From Methylobacterium ajmalii (GTDB lineage: Bacteria; Pseudomonadota; Alphaproteobacteria; Rhizobiales; Beijerinckiaceae), in contig NZ_JACWCT010000130.1 in the NCBI RefSeq assembly GCF_016613415.1, positions 1 to 52,898 of the forward strand: a stretch of 52,898 nucleotides of DNA, read 5' to 3'. The notes under the pieces are model-generated. The model was not told the DNA's origin, ran no database searches, and saw nothing but the letters and a program-made list of their open reading frames with translations. Position numbers and translations under genes: made by a program. This document shows positions 8,694-16,642 of the stretch, piece after piece; within the stretch, counting starts at the first letter, position 1, and the number at the start of each line of letters is the position of its first letter.

Positions 8694-8861
8694 CCTTTCC
8701 CGGACGACTGCAGCGAAGCGGAAGGAGATCCGGGATCCAGCGAAAGAAGTGCCGCGAAGCGGCTCTGCCTACTGCACCGTTGCAGACAAGAGGACGCTTC
8801 GCGACTTTTCGTGCTGGATCCCGGATCTCCTTCCGCTGACGCTTCAGTCGTCCGGGAAAGG
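8694..8861. repeat. Long imperfect palindrome (about 48-bp outer arms) in the gap before leuC
   Basis: The left arm, from 8694 to about 8741, contains TTTCCCGGACGACTG, GCGGAAGGAGATCCGGGATC and CAGC. The right arm, 8813-8861, is its near-perfect reverse complement. The inner part continues the symmetry (CGCGAAGCG at about 8753 against CGCTTCGCG at about 8796). As RNA it would form a very long hairpin between the flavoprotein and leuC genes. It is unlike the 1.8-kb and 12.4-kb elements. The rest of the 8647-8910 gap shows no gene. Confidence 0.75.
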
Positions 8862-8910
8862 GGCGGAGTTCGATGATCCAATTCCCCATGAACACGGCGG
8901 AGGACGCCCG

Positions 8911-10317
8911 ATGACCTCGCAACCCCGCACCCTCTTCGACAAGGTCTGGGACGCCCACGTCATGGCGACCCGCCCCGACGGCCAGGCGCTCCTCGCCATC
9001 GACCGGCACCTGCTGCACGAGGGCTCGTTCCACGCCTTCGGCATGCTCGACCATGCCGGCCGCCAGATCCGCCGGCCGGAGCTGACCTTCGCGGTGGCCG
9101 ACCACTACGTCCCCTCCCGCGACCGCGACGGGCCGATCCCCGATCCCGAGATCGCCAACATGGTCTCGACGCTCGCCGACAATGCCGGCCGGCACCGCAT
9201 CCGGCATTTCGGCCTCGACGACCGCCAGCAGGGCATCGTCCACGTTCTCGCCCCCGAGCAGGGCCTGACGCTGCCGGGCCTCACGATCGTCTGCGGCGAT
9301 TCCCACACCTCGACCCACGGCGCCTTCGGAGCGCTGGGCTTCGGCATCGGGGCGACGGAAGTGGCGCACGTGCTGGCGACGCAGGCCCTGTGGCAGCGCC
9401 GGCCCAAGACCCTGCGGGTCACCATCGACGGGGTGCTCGGCCCCCACGTCACCGCCAAGGACGTGATTTTGGCGATCATCGCGGTCATCGGGGCCGGCGG
9501 CGCGGTCGGGCACGTGCTCGAATATGCCGGCAGCGCCATCCGCGGCCTGTCGATGGAGGGGCGGCTCACCATCTGCAACATGTCGATCGAGGCCGGGGCG
9601 CGAGCCGGGATGATCGCGCCGGACGACACCACCTTCGCGTTCCTGGAGGAGCGCCCCTACGCCCCGAAGGGCGCGCTGTTCGATCAGGCGGTGGCGGCCT
9701 GGCGGCAGCTGCCGAGCGACGCGGGCGCCCGGTTCGACCGCGAGGTGACGCTCGATGCGGGCGCCATCGCCCCGACCGTGACCTGGGGGACCAGCCCCGA
9801 GACCGCCCTTCCCGTCACCGCCGCGGTGCCGGATCCGGGCCTCGAACCCAACTCTACCAAGGCCGGGCAGATGCGGGCGATGCTCGACTATATGGGCCTC
9901 ACCCCCGGCATGCCCCTCGAAGAGGTCGCGATCGACCGGGTGTTCATCGGCTCCTGCACCAATTCGCGCATCGAGGATCTGCGCGCCGCGGCCGGTGTGC
10001 TGCGCGGCCACAAGGCCGCGGTGCCGGGCCTCGTCGTGCCGGGCTCCGGCCCGGTGCGGCGCCAGGCCGAATCGGAAGGGCTCGACCGGGTGTTTCGCGA
10101 CGCCGGCCTCGAATGGGGCGAGCCGGGCTGCTCGATGTGCGTCGGCATCAACGGCGACCTCGTGCCGGCGGGCGAGCGCTGCGCCTCGACCACCAACCGC
10201 AACTTCCCGGGCCGCCAGGGCCCGAACGCCCGTACCCACCTGATGAGCCCGGCCATGGCGGCGGCGGCCGCCGTCACCGGCCGCCTCACCGATATCCGCC
10301 GCCTCGGGAGAAGCTGA
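8911..10317 (+). CDS. leuC: 3-isopropylmalate dehydratase large subunit family (LeuC-like aconitase-fold hydro-lyase)
   Basis: This 468-residue 4Fe-4S hydro-lyase has 'GDSHTSTHGAFGALGFGIG' near residue 130 and three cluster cysteines: C349 in 'GSCTNSR', and C407 and C410 in 'GCSMC'. 'STTNRNFPGRQG' near the C-terminus binds substrate. The ATG at 8911 gives the family start (TLFDKVWDAH) and follows an AGGACG-like ribosome site. The small subunit follows after 1 bp. No leuA or leuB is present, and the pair lies between ring-opening enzymes and a Liv-type importer. It could therefore be a catabolic hydratase of the dimethylmaleate or citraconate hydratase kind, not the leucine enzyme. The symbol reflects family, not proven role. 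Confidence 0.85.
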   Translation: MTSQPRTLFDKVWDAHVMATRPDGQALLAIDRHLLHEGSFHAFGMLDHAGRQIRRPELTFAVADHYVPSRDRDGPIPDPEIANMVSTLADNAGRHRIRHFGLDDRQQGIVHVLAPEQGLTLPGLTIVCGDSHTSTHGAFGALGFGIGATEVAHVLATQALWQRRPKTLRVTIDGVLGPHVTAKDVILAIIAVIGAGGAVGHVLEYAGSAIRGLSMEGRLTICNMSIEAGARAGMIAPDDTTFAFLEERPYAPKGALFDQAVAAWRQLPSDAGARFDREVTLDAGAIAPTVTWGTSPETALPVTAAVPDPGLEPNSTKAGQMRAMLDYMGLTPGMPLEEVAIDRVFIGSCTNSRIEDLRAAAGVLRGHKAAVPGLVVPGSGPVRRQAESEGLDRVFRDAGLEWGEPGCSMCVGINGDLVPAGERCASTTNRNFPGRQGPNARTHLMSPAMAAAAAVTGRLTDIRRLGRS

Positions 10318-10318
10318 G

Positions 10319-10927
10319 ATGCAGCCCTTCACGACCCTCCAGGCCGTCGCGGTGCCCCTCGACGTCGCCAACGTCGACACCGACCAGATCCTGCCGGCCC
10401 GCTTCCTCAAGAAGCCGAGGAGCGCCGGCTACGGCAATTTCCTGTTCCACGACGAGCGCCGCCGCAGCGAGGCCTATCCCCTCGACGCGCCCGCCTATGC
10501 CGGGGCGGGAATCCTGGTCGCCGACCGCAACTTCGGCTGCGGCTCCTCGCGCGAGGGCGCGGTCTACGCACTGGTCGATGGCGGCATCCGCTGCGTGATC
10601 GCCCCGAGCTTCGGCGACATCTTCGCATCGAACGCGGCCAAGAACGGCCTCCTGACCGTGACCCTGCCCGAGGCCGCGGTCGCGGCCTTGCGCGCGCGCC
10701 TCGCGACGGCGCCGGGCGCGGCGCTCACGGTCGACCTGCCGGCCCAGACCGTGACCGACCCGGACGGCGCGGCGGTATCGTTCGAGATCGATCCGTTCAA
10801 GAAGCGCTGTCTCGTCGAGGGGCTCGACGACGTGGCGCTGACGCTCGAACACGCCGAGGCCATCGCGGCCTTCGAGGCCCGGGTGGCGGCCGAGCAGCCG
10901 TGGCGGGTGCCGTCCATCGCCGGATGA
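10319..10927 (+). CDS. leuD: 3-isopropylmalate dehydratase small subunit family (LeuD-like)
   Basis: This 202-residue swivel-domain subunit has the family's 'VDTDQILPARFLKKP' near residue 20, 'FGCGSSREGAVYAL' around residue 75 and 'IAPSFGDIFASNAAKNG' near residue 98. These form the substrate side of the aconitase-type active site when docked on LeuC. The start codon follows the leuC stop by one base, so the two subunits should be made together. The ending 'EQPWRVPSIAG' is normal for the family. Function depends on the large subunit: leucine synthesis, or a catabolic hydration as argued for LeuC. 154 bp without a gene follow. Confidence 0.87.
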   Translation: MQPFTTLQAVAVPLDVANVDTDQILPARFLKKPRSAGYGNFLFHDERRRSEAYPLDAPAYAGAGILVADRNFGCGSSREGAVYALVDGGIRCVIAPSFGDIFASNAAKNGLLTVTLPEAAVAALRARLATAPGAALTVDLPAQTVTDPDGAAVSFEIDPFKKRCLVEGLDDVALTLEHAEAIAAFEARVAAEQPWRVPSIAG

Positions 10928-10999
10928 TCCGGCCAGGGAGCAAGCCATGCACCCACGCGATGGCTCGCTCGCGCTTTGATGCAATATTCGATCAGCATC

Positions 11000-11027
11000 T
11001 TGTGATCGAAGTCTCTCCCGCTACACT
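11000..11027 (+). promoter_or_regulatory. Possible sigma-70-type promoter before the solute-binding protein gene
   Basis: TTGTGA at 11000-11005 and TACACT at 11022-11027 are separated by 16 bp, 54 bp before the ATG at 11082. The match is modest, but this is the only clear pair in the 154-bp gap. It would let the transporter be expressed separately from leuCD. Confidence 0.3.
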
Positions 11028-11081
11028 ACCCCTCCGAGCCGCGACGCCATCAATCAAACAGCGGCCCGAAGAGGGAACGTC

Positions 11082-12347
11082 ATGCTGGAATGCGCATCCG
11101 TCGCCAGGCGGCGGCTCGTCCGCGCGTTGCTTGGCTCAACGGTTCTGTTGGCCGCCAATGCCTCGCTCTCGACCGTTCAAGCCGCCGACCCGATCCGCAT
11201 CGCGGTGATCGCGGAGGCGCAGGCCATCGCCGGGGCCTCGATTCCCCAGGCTGCCCAGCTCGCCGCCGACGAGATCAACGCCAAGGGCGGGAGGGACGGC
11301 CGCAAGATCGAGATCATCACCTACGACAACAAGAGCTCGGCCGCGGATTCCGTCCGCGCCTTCCAGCGCGCGGCGAGCGAGGACAAGGCCCACGTGGTCA
11401 TCGCCAGCTACATCAGCGAGGTGGTGCTGGCGCTCCAGCCCTGGTCGGCCCGGCTGAAGCTGCCCTTCGTCACCCCCGGCGCGGCCTCGAACGAGATCCC
11501 GCTCAACGTCCACAAGGACTACGCCCGTAACAAGTATTCCTTCCACGGCTACCTGACCTCGAAGGCGCAGTCCCAGGCCGTCTGCGACGCCGCCAAGGCG
11601 ATCCTGGTCGAGGGGCGGCAGATGAAGACCGCAATCATCATGAGCGAGGACGCGGCGTGGACGAAGCCGCTCGACGAGGGCTACAAGGAATGCCTGCCGA
11701 AGGTCGGCCTCAAGGTGCTCGACCATATCCGGTTCTCGCCGAGCACCACCGACTTCAACCCGATTTTCAGCCGCATCGAGGGCGCCAAGCCCGACGTGAT
11801 CGTCACCGGCATCTCGCATGTCGGCGTGCAGCCGACGGTGCAGTGGCGCAGCCAGCAGGTGCCGATCCCGATGGTCGGCATCGCCTCGCAGGCGACCAAC
11901 GCCACCTTCTGGAAGGAGACGAACGGCGCGACGGAAGGCGTGCTGTTCGAGATGTTCGCCGCGCCCGGCACCAACGTGACGCCGAAGACCGCCCCCTTCG
12001 CGGAAGCCTTCAAGGCGAAGTACGGCAACTATCCGGGCTATGCCGGCTACACGGCGTATGACGAGGTCTACTACATCGCCGATGCGGTGAAGCGGGCGGG
12101 CTCGACCGACCCCGACAAGCTCGTCGATGCGCTCGAGAAGACCGACTGGGAGGGTACCCTCGGGCGCATCCAGTTCTACGGCAAGGACGACGAGTTCACC
12201 CACTCGATCAAGTATGGCGCCGGCCTCGTGTCGGGCATGATGATGCAGTGGCAGGACGGCAAGCAGCTGGCGGTCTGGCCTCCGACCGTCGCCAATGGAA
12301 AGATGACCTTTCCGAGCTTCGTCAAGGCCGGGACGGCGGCGAACTGA
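11082..12347 (+). CDS. ABC transporter periplasmic substrate-binding protein, branched-chain amino acid type (LivK-like)
   Basis: This 421-residue exported protein has an Arg-rich N-terminus (VARRRLVRAL), a hydrophobic run and a likely signal-peptidase site after 'STVQA', so the mature protein starts near residue 37 (ADPIRIAVIAE). The fold is the type-I periplasmic binding protein of the LivK/AmiC group, with 'AAQLAADEINAKGG', 'VVIASYISEV' and 'GYAGYTAYDEVYYIADAVKRAG'. It delivers a solute to the permeases LivH and LivM encoded next. Liv-type binding proteins outside true amino acid systems often bind amides, urea, aromatic acids or dicarboxylates. The catabolic neighbours suggest the pathway's starting compound as ligand. 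A 373-bp gap with a palindrome separates it from livH. Confidence 0.88.
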   Translation: MLECASVARRRLVRALLGSTVLLAANASLSTVQAADPIRIAVIAEAQAIAGASIPQAAQLAADEINAKGGRDGRKIEIITYDNKSSAADSVRAFQRAASEDKAHVVIASYISEVVLALQPWSARLKLPFVTPGAASNEIPLNVHKDYARNKYSFHGYLTSKAQSQAVCDAAKAILVEGRQMKTAIIMSEDAAWTKPLDEGYKECLPKVGLKVLDHIRFSPSTTDFNPIFSRIEGAKPDVIVTGISHVGVQPTVQWRSQQVPIPMVGIASQATNATFWKETNGATEGVLFEMFAAPGTNVTPKTAPFAEAFKAKYGNYPGYAGYTAYDEVYYIADAVKRAGSTDPDKLVDALEKTDWEGTLGRIQFYGKDDEFTHSIKYGAGLVSGMMMQWQDGKQLAVWPPTVANGKMTFPSFVKAGTAAN

Positions 12348-12720
12348 GGTCGATCCAGCCGACGTCGGACTGCTTCACCGCCTGATCTGGCAGATTGGCG
12401 CTCCAGGTTGCGAGCATCTCCCCTCTCCCCGCGGGCGGGGAGAGGGCTGTGTCCCCGTTCAGGGGACGCAGCGAGGCGGCAGCCGACGGTGAGGGGGTGG
12501 TGCCGGAGGAGCCACCTCCGGAAACACCCCCTCACCCTCGCTTCGGCTTCGCCTCCGCTTGCCGTGTCTCTTGAACAGAGACACGGCCCTCTCCCCGCCC
12601 GCGGGGAGAGGAGAAGTCCCGCGCCTCAGAAGTCCCGCGCCTCGCTCGGCGATGCGTGGATGCGTCAGCCTGCTCGGGAGTGGCGCCCCTCGCCCCCCCC
12701 ACATTTTCCCCGCGAGCCCC
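12348..12720. repeat. Gene-free gap holding a large palindromic repeat (about 12420-12608)
   Basis: Between the binding-protein gene and the permease gene lies a nearly 190-bp imperfect palindrome. The outer arms are CTCTCCCCGCGGGCGGGGAG and CTCCCCGCCCGCGGGGAG-type sequences. Inner arms are GTGAGGGGGTGGTGCCGG and CACCCCCTCACC. Smaller dyads lie inside (for example GTCCCC-gttca-GGGGAC). It shares the core GGGGGTGGTGCCG with the 1.8-kb element. A transcript across it would form strong secondary structure and may make more binding protein than permease. No gene is seen in the gap. Confidence 0.7.
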
Positions 12721-13596
12721 ATGACCGCGATCCAGATCCTCATCGACGGCTTCGCCATCTCGGCGCTCTACGCGCTCGGCGCCACCGGCTTCACCCTCAT
12801 CTTTGGCGTCTCGGGGGTGCTGAACCTCTCGCACGGAGCGCTGATGGTCACCGCCGCCGTGATCGCCTGGGCGGCCTCCAGCGAGTTCGGCCTCGGATCT
12901 TACGCGGGTGCGGCCGCCGGCATCGTCGTCTGCACCGGGCTCACCCTCGCCACCTACGGCGTCGTGGTGCGCCCCATCGACAAGTCCCGGGCGATCCCGC
13001 CGGAGGAGAAGGAGATCTTCATCCTCACCGGCACCCTGCTCTGGGGCATCATGATCCAGGAGTTCATCGCCTACCTGTTCACCAGCAACGCCAAGACGGT
13101 GATGCCGATCGTCGAGGGCGTGGTGACCATCGCGGGCGTGCGCACGCCGTGGAACCAGGTCTTCACCGCGGTGGTGTGCTGGGCGACGATCGGACTGCTG
13201 TGGCTGCTCGTGAACCGCACCCGCACCGGCAAGGTGCTGCTCGCGGCCTCCATGAACCCGCGCGGCGTGACGCTCCTCGGATTCGAGCTGTCGAAGATCT
13301 ACGTGGCGATCTGGCTCATCTACGGCGTGCTCGCGGGCATCGCCGGGGTGCTGCTCGGCCAGTTCCTCGGCGTGTCGAGCTACAGCGTCGGCCCGCTCAC
13401 CGCGAGCGCCTTCTCGATCGTCGTTCTGGGGGGCTTAGGCAGCGTCTCGGGCTCGCTGATCGCGGCCTACGTCGTCGGCTACCTCGAGACGCTGACCGCC
13501 TATCTCGTCTCCCCGGCCTACCGGACCATCCCCGCGCTGCTGCTCCTCGTCGCCGTGATGTATGTCCGGCCGCAAGGCCTCCTCGGGCGCCGCTGA
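12721..13596 (+). CDS. Branched-chain amino acid-type ABC transporter permease (LivH-like)
   Basis: This 291-residue inner-membrane permease starts at the ATG at 12721, which opens the first membrane helix (MTAIQILIDGFAISALYALG). The open frame extends upstream only through repeat DNA. Family marks are 'GATGFTLIFGVSGVLNLSHG' near the N-terminus and 'IVVLGGLGSVSGSLIAAYVVG' near the C-terminus, where the cytoplasmic loop meets the ATPase. About eight hydrophobic segments can be traced. It forms the channel with LivM, encoded 36 bp downstream. Confidence 0.9.
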   Translation: MTAIQILIDGFAISALYALGATGFTLIFGVSGVLNLSHGALMVTAAVIAWAASSEFGLGSYAGAAAGIVVCTGLTLATYGVVVRPIDKSRAIPPEEKEIFILTGTLLWGIMIQEFIAYLFTSNAKTVMPIVEGVVTIAGVRTPWNQVFTAVVCWATIGLLWLLVNRTRTGKVLLAASMNPRGVTLLGFELSKIYVAIWLIYGVLAGIAGVLLGQFLGVSSYSVGPLTASAFSIVVLGGLGSVSGSLIAAYVVGYLETLTAYLVSPAYRTIPALLLLVAVMYVRPQGLLGRR

Positions 13597-13632
13597 CCCC
13601 GGCCCCCCGCGTCATCCGAAGAAGAGGCCTGA

Positions 13633-14559
13633 ATGTTCGCCAAGACTCTTCGCAATCCGCTGTTCTGGCTCTGCCTGATCGGCCTCGCGCTCGCCAGCGT
13701 GCTGCCGCTCTGGGTCTCGGGCTACATCCTCGGGCTCCTCACCGTCGCGTACTATTTCGGCGTGTTCTCGATGGCCTGGGACCTGCTGTTCGGCTTTGCC
13801 GGCGAGGTCAATTTCGGCCCGACCTTCCTGATCGGGCTCGGGGCCTACACCGCCGGCATCCTCAACGGCCACGGGGTCGGCATCCCGCTCTGCCTCTTGG
13901 CCGGCACGGTCGCGGCGGTGATCGGCGGCCTCGTCCTGGCCCTTCCCGCGCTCCGGGTGCGGGGCCCGTATTTCGGCCTCACCACCGTGGTGGCGGTGTT
14001 GATCCTGCAGAACCTGATCGTGGTCTTCGCCGACACCACCGGCGGCGAGATCGGCCTCACCGTGCCCGACGTCATCAGCATCGACGCCGCGACGAATTAC
14101 TGGATCGCGCTCGGCTTCATGGGGGTGAGCGGGCTCGTCCTCTACGCCATCGCGGTCTCGCCGGTGGGGCTGATCCTCCAGGCGAGCGGGCAGGACCCGG
14201 TCGAGGCCGGCGCGCTCGGCTTCAACGTCGCCAAGCACAAGCTCGCGGCGTTCTGCGTGAGCGCGGTCTTCTCGGGGCTCGCGGGCGCGTTGTTCGTCTT
14301 CTACATGGGCACCGCCTCGGTTGGCACGCTGGTCGACGTCTCGGTCGGCGTCCAGGTCATCATCGGGGCGGTGCTCGGCGGGCGGCGCACCATCGTGGGC
14401 GGCGTGCTCGGCGCGGTGTTCCTGATCGCCGCCGGCGAGTTGCTGCGGCCGCTCGGCTCGCTCTCGACCTTCGTGGTCTCGGCCGCCGCGCTCGCCGTCA
14501 TCCTGTTCGTGCCGTCGGGCCTCCTCGGGATCCTCACCCGGCAGGGACGCCACGCCTGA
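13633..14559 (+). CDS. Branched-chain amino acid-type ABC transporter permease (LivM-like)
   Basis: This 308-residue polytopic permease has the LivM hallmarks 'VAYYFGVFSMAWDLLFGFAG' and 'GEVNFGPTFLIGLGAYTAG' in the first third, and 'VIIGAVLGGRRTIVGGVLGAVFL' near the end, the EAA-like loop that contacts the ATPase. It is the partner of LivH, 36 bp upstream. The ATPase gene follows 34 bp downstream. The protein looks full length and ends shortly after the last membrane helix (GLLGILTRQGRHA). Confidence 0.9.
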   Translation: MFAKTLRNPLFWLCLIGLALASVLPLWVSGYILGLLTVAYYFGVFSMAWDLLFGFAGEVNFGPTFLIGLGAYTAGILNGHGVGIPLCLLAGTVAAVIGGLVLALPALRVRGPYFGLTTVVAVLILQNLIVVFADTTGGEIGLTVPDVISIDAATNYWIALGFMGVSGLVLYAIAVSPVGLILQASGQDPVEAGALGFNVAKHKLAAFCVSAVFSGLAGALFVFYMGTASVGTLVDVSVGVQVIIGAVLGGRRTIVGGVLGAVFLIAAGELLRPLGSLSTFVVSAAALAVILFVPSGLLGILTRQGRHA

Positions 14560-14593
14560 TGGCCTCCGCTCCTCGCGTCACAAGGGTTGCGTC

Positions 14594-16147
14594 ATGAGCG
14601 TTGCGTCCACGAGTGCTGCGTCCATAGGTGCGGCCGGCCCCGCCCCATCCCCCCTGCCCTCCGCCGCGGGCGCCGTGCCCGACGGAGCTCCGCCGCTCCT
14701 CGCGGTCGAGGGGCTGACCAAGCGCTACGGCGGCCTCGTCGCGGCGAAATCGATCGGCTTCACGGTGCGGGCCGGCGAGATCGTCGGGCTGATCGGGCCG
14801 AACGGCTCGGGCAAGTCGACGGTGATGAAGCTGATCATGGGGCTGGAGCGCCCGAACGGCGGCAGCATCCGGCTCGACGGCACCGAGATCGCCGGCTGGC
14901 CCTCGCACAAGGTGGCGCGGGCCGGCATCGGCCTCGTCTTCCAGCATTCGCGGCCGCTGCACCGCCAGACCGTCTTGGAAAACATCAAGCTCGCGCTCCT
15001 GCCCGACAGCCTGGTGCGGCTCTTCGCCGATGCCGGCGTCGAGAAACGGGCGCGCGCCATCGCCGAGCGGGTGGGTCTCGGGGCCGTCATGGACCGGCGC
15101 CCCGGTACCCTGCCCTTCGCCGACCTCCGCCGGATGGAACTCGCCAAGGCGATCGCCCGCGACCCCAAGGTGGTGCTGGTCGACGAGCCCTTCGCCGGCC
15201 TCACCTCCGGCGAGGTGGCGGATTTCTCCGCCCTGATCCGCGGTTTTCGCGACGAGGGCAAGGCGGTGCTCCTCGTCGACCACAATGTGAAGAGCGTCTC
15301 GGCCCTCGTCGACCGGGTCTTCGCGATGTATCTCGGCGAGCGCGTCGCCGAGGGCAGTGCCGCCGAAGTGATGCGCAACGAGACCGTGCGCCGGGTCTAT
15401 CTCGGCGGCAGCATCGAGACCGCGTCGCGGCCCGAGGCGCGCTTTGCCGGCCGGCCCCTGCTCACCGTCGAGGGCCTCGACGTGCTCTACGGCAAGGCGC
15501 AGGCGCTGCGGCAGGTGAGCCTCCACGTCCACGAGGGCGAGTTCGTCTCGGTGGTCGGCCTCAACGGCGCCGGCAAGACCACCCTGTTCAACGCGATCTC
15601 CGGCCTCGTCCCGCATTCCGGACAGATCAGCTTCGCGGGGGAATCACTGGCGAAGCGCACGCCGGCGAGCATCGCCAAGGGCGGCATCGTCCAGGTGCCG
15701 GAGACCCGCGAATTGTTCGGCGAGATGAGCGTGCGCGAAAACCTCGATCTCGGCGGCCAGCACCTGCCCAAGGCGGAGAGCGCACGCCAGCTCGACTGGC
15801 TGTTCGAGCTGTTTCCGATCCTCAAGAGCCGCGGCGGCCAGATGGCCCGCACCCTCTCGGGGGGAGAGCAGCAGATGCTCACCATCGCACGCGCCCTGAT
15901 GATGAAGCCGCGCCTGCTGATCCTCGACGAGCCGACGCTCGGCCTCGCCCCGGTGATCCTCGAACAGCTCTCGAAGGCGCTGGAGCGCCTGCGCCAGACC
16001 ACGCCGATCACGGTGCTGCTCGGCGAGCAGAACGTCACCTTCGCCCTGCCCCATGCCGACCGGGTCTACGTGCTGGAGCATGCCCGCGTCGTCTGGGAGG
16101 GCCCGCCCGACCGCTTCGCCGCCGAGGCGGGGGCCGGCTACCTGTAG
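14594..16147 (+). CDS. Fused ABC transporter ATPase: LivG-like domain joined to LivF-like domain
   Basis: The 517-residue protein contains two complete ATPase domains usually encoded by separate genes. Domain 1 (about 36-260, LivG type) has Walker A 'GPNGSGKST' at 68-76, the LivG-type signature region 'LPFADLRRMELAKAIA', Walker B 'VVLVDEPFAGL' and the 'DHNVKSVSALVDRV' switch. Domain 2 (about 288-517, LivF type) has Walker A 'GLNGAGKTT' at 322-330, 'LSGGEQQMLTIARALMM', 'LLILDEPTLGLAP' and 'LLGEQNVTFAL'. It ends like LivF but without the YLGL tail. The N-terminal 35 residues are a low-complexity Ala/Ser/Pro leader. The fusion fixes 1:1 stoichiometry. It follows livH and livM and completes the importer. 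The broken livF at the window start is a separate, older copy. Confidence 0.9.
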   Translation: MSVASTSAASIGAAGPAPSPLPSAAGAVPDGAPPLLAVEGLTKRYGGLVAAKSIGFTVRAGEIVGLIGPNGSGKSTVMKLIMGLERPNGGSIRLDGTEIAGWPSHKVARAGIGLVFQHSRPLHRQTVLENIKLALLPDSLVRLFADAGVEKRARAIAERVGLGAVMDRRPGTLPFADLRRMELAKAIARDPKVVLVDEPFAGLTSGEVADFSALIRGFRDEGKAVLLVDHNVKSVSALVDRVFAMYLGERVAEGSAAEVMRNETVRRVYLGGSIETASRPEARFAGRPLLTVEGLDVLYGKAQALRQVSLHVHEGEFVSVVGLNGAGKTTLFNAISGLVPHSGQISFAGESLAKRTPASIAKGGIVQVPETRELFGEMSVRENLDLGGQHLPKAESARQLDWLFELFPILKSRGGQMARTLSGGEQQMLTIARALMMKPRLLILDEPTLGLAPVILEQLSKALERLRQTTPITVLLGEQNVTFALPHADRVYVLEHARVVWEGPPDRFAAEAGAGYL

Positions 16148-16258
16148 GGGGCCGGGACGGCCCGCGCTGGGCAATCCGAAAACCCTTGACTCGGGTTAAG
16201 GCGGCCGGAGACGAGCCATCGTATTCAAAGCAGAACAACCACCTCATGGAGGCGCGGG

Positions 16259-16507
16259 ATGTCCTGCTACTACTTTCACTTTCAGGTGGGCAGCCGCCTC
16301 ATCCGCGACACGCGCGGCGTCGAGCTCGCCGAGCCGGGCGAGATCATCAACTGCTCGGAGCATATCGCGGTCCTGCTGCGGCGGCGGGCCTGCCGCGAGC
16401 CGGAGTGGAAGGAGGCGATCATCCACGTCGAGGACAAGGAGCGCCGCTTCAGCCTGTTCCTGCCGATCGCGCGGTTCGCCGGGGCGATCCCGCGCCTGCA
16501 GGCCTGA
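16259..16507 (+). CDS. Small DUF6894-like protein
   Basis: This 82-residue soluble protein begins 'CYYFHFQVGSRLIRDTRGVEL', resembling the short proteins with an aromatic-rich start and '[IV]RDxxGxEL' pattern that are abundant in Methylobacterium and Bradyrhizobium (DUF6894). Their function is unknown. A plausible ribosome site, GGAGG, lies at 16246-16250. It stands alone between the fused ATPase gene and the convergent flbD. A short dyad, AACCC-ttgactc-GGGTT, lies in the gap before it at about 16181-16197. No signal peptide or membrane segment is seen. Confidence 0.6.
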   Translation: MSCYYFHFQVGSRLIRDTRGVELAEPGEIINCSEHIAVLLRRRACREPEWKEAIIHVEDKERRFSLFLPIARFAGAIPRLQA

Positions 16508-16642
16508 GGGGAGAACGTCGCGCAACCTCGGCGGCGGGCCTCCCACCGCTGCCTGGATCTGCGCCGGCGCCGCGCGGCCGTCCCGACGATGGCGGGCGGC
16601 CCCCCGGACGGTTCCCCGAGCGCCGCCCGGGGCGAACCCGCC

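Noticed and set aside
13612..15616. Minus-strand frames opposite LivM and the fused ATPase, rich in Glu/Arg/His/Asp
   Set aside because: Antisense of GC-rich codons; no motifs, and the plus strand has complete transporter motifs.
16181..16197. TTGACT before the small DUF6894-like gene as a -35 box
   Set aside because: No acceptable -10 at 15-19 bp; the bases are also part of a small dyad.
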